Positions 1-9,800 of a stretch of DNA of 41,562 bases are shown in pieces. Under the pieces are notes generated by a model that saw only the letters and a program-made list of their open reading frames with translations, was not told where the DNA came from and searched no databases. The DNA is from Chromatiaceae bacterium (GTDB lineage: Bacteria > Pseudomonadota > Gammaproteobacteria > Chromatiales > Chromatiaceae), in the NCBI GenBank assembly GCA_007693535.1, contig REDK01000076.1, positions 1-41,562 on the forward strand, read 5' to 3'. Position numbers and translations under genes: made by a program. Positions within the stretch are counted from its first letter, which is position 1. Each line of letters opens with the position of its first letter.

Positions 1-91
1 AGTCCTTGTACTGGGACGCGTCCATGCCGCCGCGCAGTTCGTCGCAGCCGGCCCAGAGGGAAGAGTAGAGTTCGGATTTCTTGATGGCCAT
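1..91 (-). CDS. hsdM: Type I restriction-modification methyltransferase subunit HsdM, N-terminal fragment (cut by window edge)
   Basis: Only the first 30 codons lie in the window. Read on the minus strand from the ATG at 91, they begin MAIKKSELYSSLWAGCDELR and continue GGMDASQYKD, which is the highly characteristic start of the N-terminal helical domain of type I DNA methyltransferase M subunits. HsdM would methylate adenine within the recognition site together with HsdS and support cleavage by HsdR. A purine-rich ribosome-binding site (AGAGAAAG) sits about seven bases before the ATG. A broken IS256 transposase starts only 36 bases upstream, so the native promoter may have been replaced. Whether the rest of the gene is intact cannot be seen. 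Confidence 0.8.
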   Translation of the reverse strand, partial: MAIKKSELYSSLWAGCDELRGGMDASQYKD

Positions 92-126
92 TTGGGTGCT
101 TTCTCTGCTCATGAGAGCGGTGCGCC

Positions 127-784
127 ATGCCCGACGATACGAGGACGGGGAGCCGAAGTGCAAGCAGGGATCGAGGGAAGCCGCTGGCCGAGCTGGGCCT
201 GCCGTTGGAGCAGTTGCTGCGCCGCGGGGCACGGGACATGCTGCAGCGGGTCATCGAGGCGGAGGCCCAGGCGGAGGCCCAGGTGCTGCTCGATGAGTTC
301 GCCGGGGTGGCGCCGAGCGGTGGTGCGCAACGGTGATCTGCTGGCACGCGAGGTCCTCACCACGGTGGGTCGGTTTGCGGTCCAGATGGCGAAGGGACGC
401 GGCCGCTCCGGGGCCGGTGTCAGGTTCAAGTCGGCGCGGGTGCCGCGCGCTGTGCGCGGCCCGCTGCGGCTCAAGGCGCCCGGGTCGCTGCGGCGCTGCC
501 GTGGCTCGATCTGTAAGGGGATCTCCAGCGGCGACCTCGCAGAGGCGCGCGAGGTGCTGGTAGGAGAGGACGCCAAAGGCCTCTCCGCGTTTGCGCTGGG
601 CTGGCTCAAGACCGCCTGGGCTGCAGCGTATCAGGGCTGGACGGGGCGCCGCCTCGACGGCCAGCAGCCCGCTGCCTGGTGGGGCGACGGCATCCACACA
701 CCGCGGCGCGAGCGCGATGATCCCAAGCTGTGCCTGCTGGTGATTGTCGGGGTGAGGGCGCAGCCGCCCGAGGTCCGGGTGTGA
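127..784 (+). pseudogene. Degenerate IS256-family (mutator-type) transposase
   Basis: The ATG frame at 127 gives an IS256-like N-terminus (a segment reading RRGARDMLQRVIEAEAQAEA) but stops at 336. Similarity continues in another frame from about 310 to 784 with the family pattern: VVRNG..L.REVLT, then KGISSGDLAEA, then WWGDGIH and LLVIVGVRA. Intact family members are about 400 residues. Here a frameshift splits the first 70 residues from the rest, the reading stops after the VIVGVRA strand, and the C-terminal part of the catalytic core is missing, so it cannot be an active transposase. No terminal inverted repeats were recognised. The remnant lies between hsdM and a CIA30 gene and marks this end of the window as a decayed insertion zone. 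Confidence 0.75.
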
Positions 785-876
785 AGAACGGTGGTTTCGT
801 GCTGAAGACCGACCGCCGGGTCGCCCTCGGTGAGGTCTTCGTTCGGTGAGCCAACGCCAGGACTCAGGAACCTCTG

Positions 877-981
877 ATGCGCGTTTGGACGATTGCCCGC
901 TTCCCGGCGGCACTGCTCGCGGCGACGCTGGTCAGCCCGGAGATCCAAGCCGCATCCAAGTCGCCGAGTGCCTGCGGGTGA
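877..981 (+). pseudogene. Possible remnant of a secreted protein: signal peptide followed by a stop
   Basis: From the ATG at 877, preceded by AGGAA at a good distance, the frame reads MRVWTIARFPAALLAATLVS and then ends after 34 codons. The first 25 residues look like a Sec signal peptide (Arg near the N-terminus, Ala/Leu-rich core, small residues before the cleavage position). No mature domain follows in this frame. The neighbouring frames from 980 to 1100 are open for only short distances. It is probably the 5' end of a broken exported-protein gene; a genuine 34-residue secreted peptide is possible but unsupported. I do not recognise the family. Confidence 0.2.
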
Positions 982-1193
982 TGACGGCGTGGCGCGCGCT
1001 CGAAACGGCGGCGCTCTCGCGAACGCCCGAGCGATGAGGTTTCTTGCGCGCGACCACCGGCGGCGACGCGCCCGGAGTTTGAGGACTTGCCGGGCTTGAG
1101 TCGCTCCGGACGCGCCGGCAAGAACGCCACGGTTCACCACTGCGAACCGCCTCGAACGGGCCGAGCGTCCTCGTGCGCTGCGAACGCGACCGC

Positions 1194-1811
1194 TCAAAAC
1201 CGCGCCTGGATCGATTCGACCACTAGCCGGAACGGCCCGGCCTGGCGCTCCGCGATCAGGAGGCCAAAGACCTTGATGCGAGCTGGATCGAGGGCCGGAG
1301 CATCCACCGTGCGCCCGCGAAAGGTCGGTTGGAACGCCGCCAATGGCAACTCTACGTCGATCCAGGCGCCGGGAGTGGTCGCGAACCGTGCCTGATACTG
1401 GACCCCGTCGAAGGCGTCGTCGGTGCGGACGCCGAACTTGTAGTTCCGGCCGTCGCCCTGGACTCGCAACACGAATGCCGTGGCCCCGGCCAGACCGTAC
1501 TCGCGGGGCTGCGCGCGAATCGAGGCGAAACCGCCGCCTTGGTCCAGCGAGACCGTCCCCCGGAAGATCAGCCCCTCGGGTGCGAACTCTGCCCGGCTGG
1601 CCGAGACGCCGCCCATCACGCGGTCGTCGACCGCAGCCCACGCCGCCGCGGGGGGCGGATCGCGGAAGTCGAGCACCGGGCGTGGCTCGGCGGCGAAGGC
1701 GGCGCTCATGGCCACCGCCAGGAGGACGGCCCACAACCACCGCCCTGCGACCAGGTCGCGTGCCAGAAGGGGTAAAGTCGGTTCATGGTCTCGCTTGCTT
1801 GCCGTTTTCAA
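1194..1811 (-). CDS. CIA30 (NDUFAF1-like) family protein, probably exported
   Basis: The 205-residue product carries the hallmark CIA30 motif VDDRVMGGVSAS near residue 62, followed by GTVSLDQGGGFASIR, a segment typical of this beta-sandwich, galactose-binding-like fold. Eukaryotic members assist complex I assembly; the role of bacterial members is not established. A hydrophobic stretch ending AMSAAFAA just before residue 42 suggests a signal peptide, so the mature part would be periplasmic. The start is uncertain: the longest reading begins with TTG at 1811 behind a GGAGG, and this puts about 20 polar residues before the hydrophobic core, which is long for a signal peptide. The gene stands alone between degenerate sequence on both sides. 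Confidence 0.6.
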   Translation of the reverse strand: MKTASKRDHEPTLPLLARDLVAGRWLWAVLLAVAMSAAFAAEPRPVLDFRDPPPAAAWAAVDDRVMGGVSASRAEFAPEGLIFRGTVSLDQGGGFASIRAQPREYGLAGATAFVLRVQGDGRNYKFGVRTDDAFDGVQYQARFATTPGAWIDVELPLAAFQPTFRGRTVDAPALDPARIKVFGLLIAERQAGPFRLVVESIQARF

Positions 1812-2111
1812 GGTTTACCTGACCTCCGGGTCCAAACCCGGTCTGGAGATCGCACCGGTCTATTCCCTGGCGCGTGCTGCGAACCACGCTGAGGCTGGCG
1901 CTGGCCGCCGGTGGGGACCGCGACCTCGCGCCGCTGATGGACGCGCCCGAGCCGGTTTCGCCCCGACCCCGGGACGGGCCGAAGCGGGAGATGCTGCCGC
2001 GCCACTCGCGCTGGCTTATCACCTCTGGCCCTCCCGCCCCGGCGACCCGGAATCGCCCTACCGGCTGGTTGCGGCAGATTGTCCCGGCGATCCGGTGGCG
2101 CAAGTCGGGCG

Positions 2112-2255
2112 CAAGTCAGCCTGGGCGCCCTGTATGATACGGGTGGCGGCGTCCCCGAGGATCGCCTCGAAGCTGATCTCTGGAGCGCCTACGCCGCCGC
2201 CCCCAGCGTGAGCCGGAAGGCTGCCGCCTTGCCAAAGAGCTGCGCGCCACTCTGA
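2112..2255 (+). pseudogene. Sel1-like repeat protein remnant
   Basis: In the frame starting with CAA at 2112 the translation reads QVSLGALYDTGGGVPEDRLE and then ADLWSAYAAA, ending at a stop at 2255. This matches one and a half Sel1-type tetratricopeptide repeats (consensus LG.LY..G.GV..D..EA..W...AA). No start codon or further repeats lie in frame upstream, so this is the 3' end of a decayed Sel1-repeat gene. Such proteins usually mediate protein-protein contacts; no function can be given for this one. Confidence 0.45.
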
Positions 2256-2496
2256 GAGCGTCTGAAAAACCGCCGAGCGACAGCGGACGCCCCCGGACGT
2301 GCGCGTTGCGCTGCGCAACACCGAACAGCGGGTCAGGTCGGCCGGCTACGGTTTCCAATGGTCGGCTTCCGGCGCCTTGCCGAACACGCCCTCGCGATGG
2401 CCGGCGACTTCACAACCTCTGAGCGAAGCGGTTCGGGCGTGGGCTTTGGAACGACCCAATCTGGGCCAGCGCCGGCCTGCCTTGATTAGGAGGCTA

Positions 2497-2586
2497 ATGA
2501 CGATGATCGAACCCCGCAATCTGATATTGGCCGCCGCCCTGACTGGCCCGGCGGGTGCCGCCACCGATGCGGCCCTCGCCGAATAG
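2497..2586 (+). pseudogene. 29-codon reading frame behind a near-perfect Shine-Dalgarno site
   Basis: AGGAGG at 2488-2493 lies three bases before ATG 2497, with a second in-frame ATG two codons later at better spacing. The product reads MTMIEPRNLILAAALTGPAG and then AATDAALAE before a TAG stop. It looks like a signal peptide with a cleavage site near the alanines. The good initiation signal and abrupt stop suggest the start of an exported-protein gene truncated by mutation. Downstream sequence in the next frame (FATCTPDAAAHAARAALL) may be its continuation, but I cannot identify a family. Confidence 0.25.
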
Positions 2587-3169
2587 CGGTTTCGCAACCT
2601 GCACGCCCGACGCGGCCGCCCATGCCGCGCGCGCTGCCCTGCTGTAACCGGGAAGGCCCACTGAGAAGACCGACGCCTACTGGCGCTGTAAGGTCGGTTT
2701 CACGGTCTTGGGGCTCCCTGCCAAGTCCCTGGATCTTGGGGCCTGCGACATTCCGGGCGGACAAAGGTGCGGCTGGGCGGCGTATTGCAACGATTGGCTC
2801 GCGCTGCCTCTGGCCGAGACCTGCGAATGCCAGCACTGCGGGACTGGCATCGATTACACCCCGGAACGGCACGCCGCGGAGAGCGAAATTGCTCCGGTCA
2901 CGATCTCCGTCGTGACCGGTCACTGTCAGCGGAATAGGCAGGTTCAACCGCTTGCTGAGGTGATACGCACTCCTCGGCGCGCGCTTTGCGCACCGTGCTT
3001 ACAGCAAGTGGCGACCGTCTAGGCTGAGGAGCCGGATGCCCGCATGGGGCACATCCTGACCTGTTGGTAGCGCGGGTGGGCTATCAGCCGCGTACCCGGC
3101 CGGTGAGAAGAACGCGAACGCAGTTCACGCCTATTCCAACATAACCAATCGGATGCATTGGGAAAAGCG

Positions 3170-4372
3170 ATGCCAGATGTCCTGCGCTCGGTTGCCGAAT
3201 GGTCGCTACTAGGAGCGCTACTGTGCCTGAGCCTGCCACTGCCGATCCATATCCACCTCGCGGCACTGGGTCTGGGCTGTGGCCTTTTGCTATTGCTGGC
3301 TCCGCGTCCGGCGGATCGCGTGTGGCCGGTTCCAGTATTATTGAGTACGCTGGCGTTTGGCGGCCTGACCTTGTTGTCGGTCGCGTTTGCATCCGATCCG
3401 GAGCGGGCCCTGCTGTCAAGCCTCGGCATGCTGCCGGCGGTACTGCTGTGCCACACGATTGCCATTGGGCTGGACCAGCGCGGTCTGCGACGCCTGGCTC
3501 TGACGCTCACCGCTATGGCGATTGTCGCGGCAGGCAGGTTTCTTTGGGTTGCCGTCACGCACCCCGGCGAACACCCAACCGTCTGGATGGACCAGGCCGG
3601 TTATGTGCAATTCTCCATACCAAACGACCTGTTGTTTCTTTGCTTGCTGTCTCCTTTTTGCCTTCACTGGTTATGCTCTGAATGCCGTTTCCGCATAAAG
3701 CTTATCGGAATGATGGCATTTCTTACCGTGATCGCATGTATCGTTGTGTATCAAAGTCGGGGCGGATTACTGCTGGTCCTGGGCGCATTTTTCTTTTTAA
3801 TGCTACAGAACCGGCCGAAGAGGATGTTACCGGGGCTCGTGTTGCTCGTGCTTGCTGCCGTGGCTGCCGATGTCGCCGCTGGCTTCCCGCTGTCCGCAAA
3901 GTTTTTCGACCCGGTCTCTTGGTCCACGCGCTTGCCACCCTGGTTGGTTGCCTGGCGCATGTTTTTGGATGCCCCTTGGCTAGGGCAAGGACCTGGGGGG
4001 TTTTCCCTCGGCTATGAGCATTACCTCGCAGCACTCGAGTTACCTGCGTGGGTAATTCTGGATTCACGGCATATTCCCTGGGCGCATAACCTCTACTTGG
4101 AGCTACTGAGCGAACGTGGCCTGCTCGGCTTCATCGCCTTTGGCGCCTTCGCGTTGAGCACCCTGAAATCGTTGCGACGCGTCACGGAGCGCACGGCGAA
4201 CAGTGTGCGACCACCGTTGCTTGGGGCTGTATTTGGCAGTCTGGGTCTGGCGCTAGCTGGTGGCCTGTTTGAGCTGAGCCTGCTGCGCTACTGGTTCCTT
4301 ATCCTGCTATCGATCCCGATTGGAATCCAGATGGCATATTCAAGACAAGACGAGGAGTCTACTCATGCCTGA
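3170..4372 (+). CDS. O-antigen ligase/polymerase (Wzy/WaaL-like) integral membrane protein
   Basis: The 400-residue protein consists of about ten to twelve hydrophobic segments separated by short loops. A long periplasmic-type loop around residues 255-310 contains GQGPGGFSLGYEHYL and then WAHNLYLELLSERGLLG. The HN.YLE...E.G..G motif is typical of the O-antigen ligase/polymerase superfamily (Wzy_C). These enzymes join undecaprenyl-linked sugar chains to each other or to lipid A core at the periplasmic face. I chose ATG 3170 because GGAAAA lies just upstream; a TTG four codons earlier is possible. The stop overlaps the next gene by eight bases, so both are probably co-translated. The gene is visibly less GC-rich than the core genes and stands among mobile-element remnants, suggesting transfer. 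No other polysaccharide genes are in view, so the substrate is unknown. Confidence 0.75.
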   Translation: MPDVLRSVAEWSLLGALLCLSLPLPIHIHLAALGLGCGLLLLLAPRPADRVWPVPVLLSTLAFGGLTLLSVAFASDPERALLSSLGMLPAVLLCHTIAIGLDQRGLRRLALTLTAMAIVAAGRFLWVAVTHPGEHPTVWMDQAGYVQFSIPNDLLFLCLLSPFCLHWLCSECRFRIKLIGMMAFLTVIACIVVYQSRGGLLLVLGAFFFLMLQNRPKRMLPGLVLLVLAAVAADVAAGFPLSAKFFDPVSWSTRLPPWLVAWRMFLDAPWLGQGPGGFSLGYEHYLAALELPAWVILDSRHIPWAHNLYLELLSERGLLGFIAFGAFALSTLKSLRRVTERTANSVRPPLLGAVFGSLGLALAGGLFELSLLRYWFLILLSIPIGIQMAYSRQDEESTHA

Positions 4373-5696
4373 AGCGAAACGAACGACCTATCCGCGCGCG
4401 CGCCTGGCCATGGCCGGTACCGGGCTGCTGATGGGCTTCTTGCCCGTCGCCTTCCCGGGCTGGGCGACCACGATTGCCGAGTCCTACACGGCACGCCGTT
4501 CGCCTACTGTGAATTCAGAGAGAACCAGCGATGCCCTCGGGCGCGCCTGTGGCAGCGGGCTGAATATACAAACGGCCTTTCAGGACGATTGCGAGTTGCC
4601 GGTCCCCAGCGGTGAGCGTGTAGAGGAGATGCTGACGCCCTATGGGGCGGCGTCACTGTTGGCGATGCAGCAGATTCAGGCGGGTCGAGCCGTCGCCTCG
4701 GCGCGCTTGGTTGGCGCACGTCTCGCCAGCGGAATGCCGGCGTTTCGCCCCGGCGAACTGATTGCCTCGCATTTGCTGTACGGTCAGCACGCCGGTGGGG
4801 CAGCTAGCGGGGATCTGGCTGGCAGCGGGTTGAGCGCGTTCGTGAATATCGAGTATCGAGACACCAGCCGCAGCCGTGATGAATATATCCCTGGATTTAA
4901 TCAGGATGGCTGGACTCTCACGTTAGGCGCCGACACACGTGTGACCGAGAGTTTCGTGTTTGGCGGCATGGCGAATATTTCCCGGACTAAGATCGACTTG
5001 AAAAAAGACCTTGGGGAAATTGATGTCGATGGTTGGGGGCTAGCGGTCTATGGCACCTATTTCATTGAAAATGGTGCCTTTCTGGAGGGTGTCGCTGGGT
5101 TTGTTAGGAACGATTATGATCTCTCCCGGCGGTTCAGCTATAGCACGGAACAGGTGCATGTGAATCAGACCGCTAAGGCCAGCGCGGACGGCGATCTGTT
5201 CTATGTCTCATTGGGTGGTGGCTATACCTTTGCGCGGGAGTCCCTCAGCTTCACACCGCAGTTGAGTCTTAACTATGCCAGGCAATCGGTGGATAGCTAC
5301 CGGGAATCGATGTCTAATCCCAGCGCACCAGGCGGCAGTTTGGCACTTGCCGTTGGCTCCCAGAACAACGAATCCCTGACTTCGCGAGTGGGCTTCGTGA
5401 TCGCAAATGCAGTCAGCGCTGGCATTGGAGTGGTGGTACCCCAGCTCAGTTTCGACTGGGTGCATGAATTCTCTGCCGATGCGCGGAACATCCCCGTGCT
5501 TTGGGTCAACGATCGGAGCGGGCAGGTTTGGCACCTCAGCAGCAGTCCGCCAGATCGGAATTATTATGATATCGGCGTGGGCCTGTCGGCGCAATTCGCG
5601 CACGGGCGCTCGGGTTTCATAGCCTTTAATCGCCTGCTCGGCTATGACAAGCTCGAAGACTATGCCGTCACCGCGGGTTTCCGCATGGAGTTCTAA
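4365..5696 (+). CDS. Autotransporter-type outer-membrane beta-barrel protein
   Basis: The 443-residue product starts at ATG 4365 behind GAGGAG and overlaps the preceding polymerase-like gene. The N-terminus (MPEAKRTTYPRARLAMAGTG and the following hydrophobic stretch ending FPGWATT) is a signal peptide. Residues from about 160 to the end show alternating amphipathic strands separated by turns, as in the autotransporter beta-domain. They include strands such as GLAVYGTYFIENGAFLEGVA and YVSLGGGYTF, and the chain ends in FRMEF, with the C-terminal aromatic residue that the BAM machinery recognises. The region between signal peptide and barrel is only about 130 residues, too short for a classical passenger domain. 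It may therefore be an orphan barrel or porin rather than a secreting autotransporter. Coupling to a polymer ligase hints at a role in surface polysaccharide, but this is inference. Confidence 0.7.
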   Translation: MPEAKRTTYPRARLAMAGTGLLMGFLPVAFPGWATTIAESYTARRSPTVNSERTSDALGRACGSGLNIQTAFQDDCELPVPSGERVEEMLTPYGAASLLAMQQIQAGRAVASARLVGARLASGMPAFRPGELIASHLLYGQHAGGAASGDLAGSGLSAFVNIEYRDTSRSRDEYIPGFNQDGWTLTLGADTRVTESFVFGGMANISRTKIDLKKDLGEIDVDGWGLAVYGTYFIENGAFLEGVAGFVRNDYDLSRRFSYSTEQVHVNQTAKASADGDLFYVSLGGGYTFARESLSFTPQLSLNYARQSVDSYRESMSNPSAPGGSLALAVGSQNNESLTSRVGFVIANAVSAGIGVVVPQLSFDWVHEFSADARNIPVLWVNDRSGQVWHLSSSPPDRNYYDIGVGLSAQFAHGRSGFIAFNRLLGYDKLEDYAVTAGFRMEF

Positions 5697-5785
5697 GCAC
5701 CTCGCAGTGGCTTGCTCTCTACCCCAATTTGCGATGGTGGCGGCGTCCATGTGATGCGCCTAACGGATAGGAAAGCAAAGCCGCG

Positions 5786-6085
5786 GAGCATGCCTGGGTG
5801 CTCAAAATGCTTGGGGGCGGAGCGAGGATTGGGCCTATCTTGGGCGGCTCCGCAAGTCGCTCAAAGCTGGGATGCGCGGCAGCGATGGAGTGGTGCCGCC
5901 GACCGACACCGGAACGCCGCAAGGCGGACTGGTCTCCCGCTGCAGGCAAATGTCTGTTTACACCGCGCCTTGGACCTGTTGTTCAAGCGCGGGGTCAAGC
6001 CCGGCGGGCGGGGCAAGGGGGTGCTGTGACGGTAGGCAGAGGATGTCATCGTGCGTCCGCGAGCGAGGAAGATGCCGAGCAGTGA
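5786..6085 (+). pseudogene. Group II intron reverse transcriptase (LtrA-like) fragment, broken in three frames
   Basis: Three consecutive pieces in different frames line up with one stretch of group II intron reverse transcriptases. EHAWVLKML begins at 5786. KAGMRGSDGVVPPTDTGTPQ, then GG, covers the TGTPQGG..SP motif region near 5865-5930. LQANVCLHRALDLLFKRGVK then runs to a stop at 6029. A further piece, EEDAEQ, ends at 6085 where the family has ..EDAERF after the YADD box. The YADD catalytic motif itself is destroyed. At least two frameshifts and missing flanks make it non-functional. No intron domain V or VI was recognised beside it. Confidence 0.7.
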
Positions 6086-6838
6086 GCACAAGCGGCGGCG
6101 CCTTGAAGCGGCCTGAACTCTTGCTCGGGCTGTGCTCCACGGGGACTGTGCGTGGCTCGCTCGCGCCGCTTAACGCTCGGCATCTGTTGGCAAAACGCCG
6201 ACGTACGACGTGAGTGGGGCGAACCCATTGCTGTCAACTCGCTTACCATCTGACTGCTCCTGATGGCCGGCCTGCGGCCTCGCCCGTTGGCGTCGTCTTG
6301 GCGATCACCGAGCTTGCTATGCTCCCGACAGCCCTCTCGGAAGGGTAACGCAAGGCGACCCTCGATGGCGATGAGCACTCCTGCGTCATTTAGCATGACG
6401 GCTGCCGGAAATCACCGCAGACGGCGGTCGCAACAGGCGGAGACATCGAGGATGAAGATCTGTGCCATCCCGTATTAGCGGAGAGATCAGTATGAGCTGC
6501 TGCGAGAGGAAGCTAGTGATCAAGAGATTCGTCTGAAAAGGATTGAGCCGAGCACATACAGCGCCGCCAGCCTGCGCGAAGGTCGGCAGGCGATTGGTCA
6601 GGCGCGGTATGCGCCGGGGTCGCCTTGCGGTGAAGCTGAGGCTCGGGAAACCGCATGGCAAGACCACCCAAGACCTCTCGGGTGGTCGTCCGGTATGGCC
6701 GACATCCTTCAGCCGGGGCGGCAATCGGCGCCAGCAGATGTTCTTCCCAGCGGATGTTCTTGGAGGCTGAGGACGGCGCGGGGGCTGGTGGTTGACTTGC
6801 CTCGCGCGGCAGCAGCGTGAGGATTGTCCGGCCGCCGC
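6086..6838. other. About 750 bases without a supported gene
   Basis: This stretch separates the reverse-transcriptase remnant from the 3' end of the RND pump gene. Short open frames exist on both strands, but none has a ribosome-binding site together with recognisable domain content. Base composition is lower in GC than the pump genes, in keeping with the accessory sequence to the left. I saw no inverted repeats long enough to call an element end, and no clear terminator after 5696. Confidence 0.4.
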
Positions 6839-9800
6839 TCAATCGGCCCCGCTGCGCACGGCGGCGGCGCGTTCGGCGGCCGATTGCCGGCCGACCCAGG
6901 CCCCCACCCGGTCGCCGATCCACTGGAACATCACGTACAGCCCGGGGATCAGCAGGATGCCGAAGATGGTTGCAGCCAGCATGCCCCCGAGCACGGTGAA
7001 GCCGAGATGGATGCGGGCATTGGCCCCCGCGCCGGTCGCCAGGACCAGCGGCAGCACGCCGACGATGAAGGCGAGCGCCGTCATCAGCACCGCGCGAAAG
7101 CGCATCCGCGCCCCGGCCAGGGCGGCATTAAACAGGCCATGGCCGGCCTCGTGCTGTTCCTTGGCGAATTCGACGATCAGGATCGCATTCTTGGCGGCGA
7201 GGCCAATCAATAGCACCAGCCCGATCTGGGTGTAGAGGTCGTTGTCCAGACCGACTAGCCAGAGGGTCGCGACCGCCCCGAGGGCGGCGACGGTCACCGA
7301 AGCGAGTACCGCGAAGGGCACTGCCCAGCTCTCGTAGAGGGCGACCAGGAACAGATAGCCGAATAGCAGCGCCAGACCGAACAGGGCGAGCTGCCCGCCG
7401 GCGGTCTGCTGGGCCTCTTGATACGAGAGCCCGGTCCAAGCGAAGCCCCAGCCGTCTGGCAGCGACTTCGCGGCAGCCTCCTCCATCGCTGCCATGGCCT
7501 CGCCGGCGGAATGGCCAGGGGCCGCACTGCCGTTGATGGCGGCGGTGGGGAAGGTGTTGTAGCGGAAATAGAGGTCGGCACCGAGGTCGTCGCGCACCTG
7601 GGCCAGGACTGCCATCGGCACCATGTCGCCGCGGTTGGAACGGACATAGGTGCTGGCGATATCTTCGGTGGCCTGGCGGGCATATTGTTCGCCCTGGACA
7701 TTGACCTGGAAGGTGCGTCCGAGATAGGTGAAGTTGTTGACATAGGCGGTGCCGAACAGGGCCTGCATGGTCTCGAAGACGGCCGCGACCGGGACCTCCA
7801 GATACTGCGCCTGGGTGCGATCCAACTCCAAGAACAGGCGCGGGACATCGGCGCTGAAGCTGGAATAGGCGGCGGCGATGCGCGGGTCCTGATTGGCGGT
7901 GGCGAGCAGGCCGCGCAGAACCTCGCTCAGCTCCTGCGGCGATTGCCCGCCGAGCGCCTGCAACTGCAGGCTGAAGCCGCTGGCGGCGCCGATGCCGGGG
8001 ATCGGCGGCGGCGGGAACAGCATCATGTCAGCCCCCGGGATGGCATCGAGTTGTGCCTTCAGCCGCCCGTAGAGGCCGTTCAGGCGGGTCTCCGGGGTGG
8101 TGCGTTCGGACCAGGGTTCGAGCACGAAGACCCCGAGGGCGCGATTGGAGCCGGGCGCCCCGGTCAGCATGCTGTAGCCGGAGACGGTCAGCACACTGGC
8201 CACGCCGGGGGTGTCCTGCACGATCTGGCGCACCTGTTCCATCAGTGCCTCGGTGCGTGGTAGGGCGGCGGCACTGGGCAGGTGCACATCCAGGAACAGC
8301 ACGCCCTGGTCTTCGTTGGGCAGGAAACCGGTCGGCAGGCGCTGCATGATCAGCCCGGCAGCCAGACCGACCACGACGATCAGCACGCCGGCAATGGCCG
8401 AGCGCCGGGCGATCAGCGCGACCACCCGCACATAGCCGTTGCGGCCGCGTTCAAGGCCGGCATTGAACCAGGCGAAGGGGCCACGCCGCGGGGCCTTGGG
8501 GGTGCCCAGAAAGAGTGCGGTCAGCACCGGCGAGAGGGTCAGGGCGTTGATCGAGGAGATTGCCACCGCGGCCGCGATGGTGACTGCGAACTGGCGGAAC
8601 ATCTCCCCGGAGATCCCGGGCAGGAAGGCGACCGGGGCGAAGATCGCAAACAGTACCAGGGTGGTGGAGACGATCGGTCCGGTCACCTGTTCCATCGCCT
8701 TGAGCGTCGCCGCGCGCCGGTCCAGGCCCTCTTCCAGCATGATGCGCTGAACGTTCTCGACCACCACGATGGCGTCGTCCACCACCAGCCCGATCGCCAA
8801 GACCACCGCGAACAGGCTGATGGTATTGGCCGAGAAGCCGGCGGCGAGCAGCACCGCAAAGACGCCGATCAGCGAGACCGGGATGGTCAACGCCGGGACA
8901 ATGGTTGCGCGCAGGTCCTGCAGAAAGATGAAGACCACCAGCAGCACGATGGCGGCGGTGATGGCCAGGGTAACGACGATCTCGCGGATGGATTCACGCA
9001 CGAACAGGGTGGAATCGTACATGACCTCGGCCTCGACCCCGGCCGGGAAGCGCCCGCGCAGACGCTCCAGTTCGGCGCGCACCGCATCGGCCACCGCCAG
9101 GGCATTGGCCCCGGGGGCCTGATAGATGGCAATACCGGCACTCGGTTGGCCATTGAAGCGCGAGATGCTGTTATAGGATTGGGCACCGAGTTCGACCCGG
9201 GCGATGTCCTCCAGCCGCACGATACCGCCAGCGTTGCCGGTCCGCACCACGATCTGGCCGAACGCCTCCGGCGCATCCAATTGACCCTGGGCGACGATGC
9301 TGTATTGGAAGACCTGATCACTGGGACTAGGCTGGCCGCCGACCTGACCCAGCGCGGCCTGGATGTTCTGCTGGCGGATGGCGTCGATCACATCGCGCGG
9401 GGTGATCCCCAGGCCGGCCATCCGTTCGGGGTCGAGCCAGATGCGCATGGAATAGTCCAGCGGCCCGAACTGCGAGGCATTGCCGACCCCGTCTACCCGT
9501 GCCAGTTCGTCCTGGACATTGATGGTCGCGAAATTGGATAGGAACAGGGCGTCCTTGCTCTCATCCGGTGAGGTCACGGTGATCACCAACAGCAGGTTGG
9601 TGGACTGTGCCTGCACCGTCACCCCTAGTTGCTGGACCTGCGACGGCAGCAAGGCCAGGGCCTGGGCGACCCGGTTCTGGGTATTGACCTGGGCGATGTC
9701 CGGATCGGTGCCAACGGCAAAGGTGACATTCAGGGAATAGGTGCCGGCACTGGAGGCGGTCGATGACATATAGAGCATGCCCTCGACCCCATTGACCTGT

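Larger units (their letters stand above)
1812..3169. other. About 1.36 kb with only gene remnants
   Basis: No intact gene is supported here. A Sel1-repeat remnant (2112-2255) and a 29-codon reading frame behind a strong ribosome-binding site (2497-2586) are listed separately. The stretch 2590-3020 has a longer open frame rich in Cys and Trp (around 2710-2900, reading CGWAAYCNDWLALPLAETCE) that I cannot assign to any family and that lacks a start signal. Stops in all frames and abrupt changes of frame make this look like eroded coding sequence. Confidence 0.5.

Noticed and set aside
2700-3022. Cys/Trp-rich open frame (CGWAAYCNDWLALPLAETCE)
   Set aside because: No start signal and no family match. 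The cysteine spacing is not that of haem or zinc motifs that I know. Left as unassigned.
6046-6396. Minus-strand frame beginning MLNDAGVLIAIEGRL, reminiscent of a PIN-domain toxin start
   Set aside because: Only the first ten residues fit; no further acidic PIN residues in place, no ribosome-binding site and no antitoxin gene beside it.
8282-9541. 419-codon plus-strand frame rich in Asp, Gly and His opposite the RND pump
   Set aside because: Mirror image of the pump gene's codon pattern; no ribosome-binding site or family resemblance.
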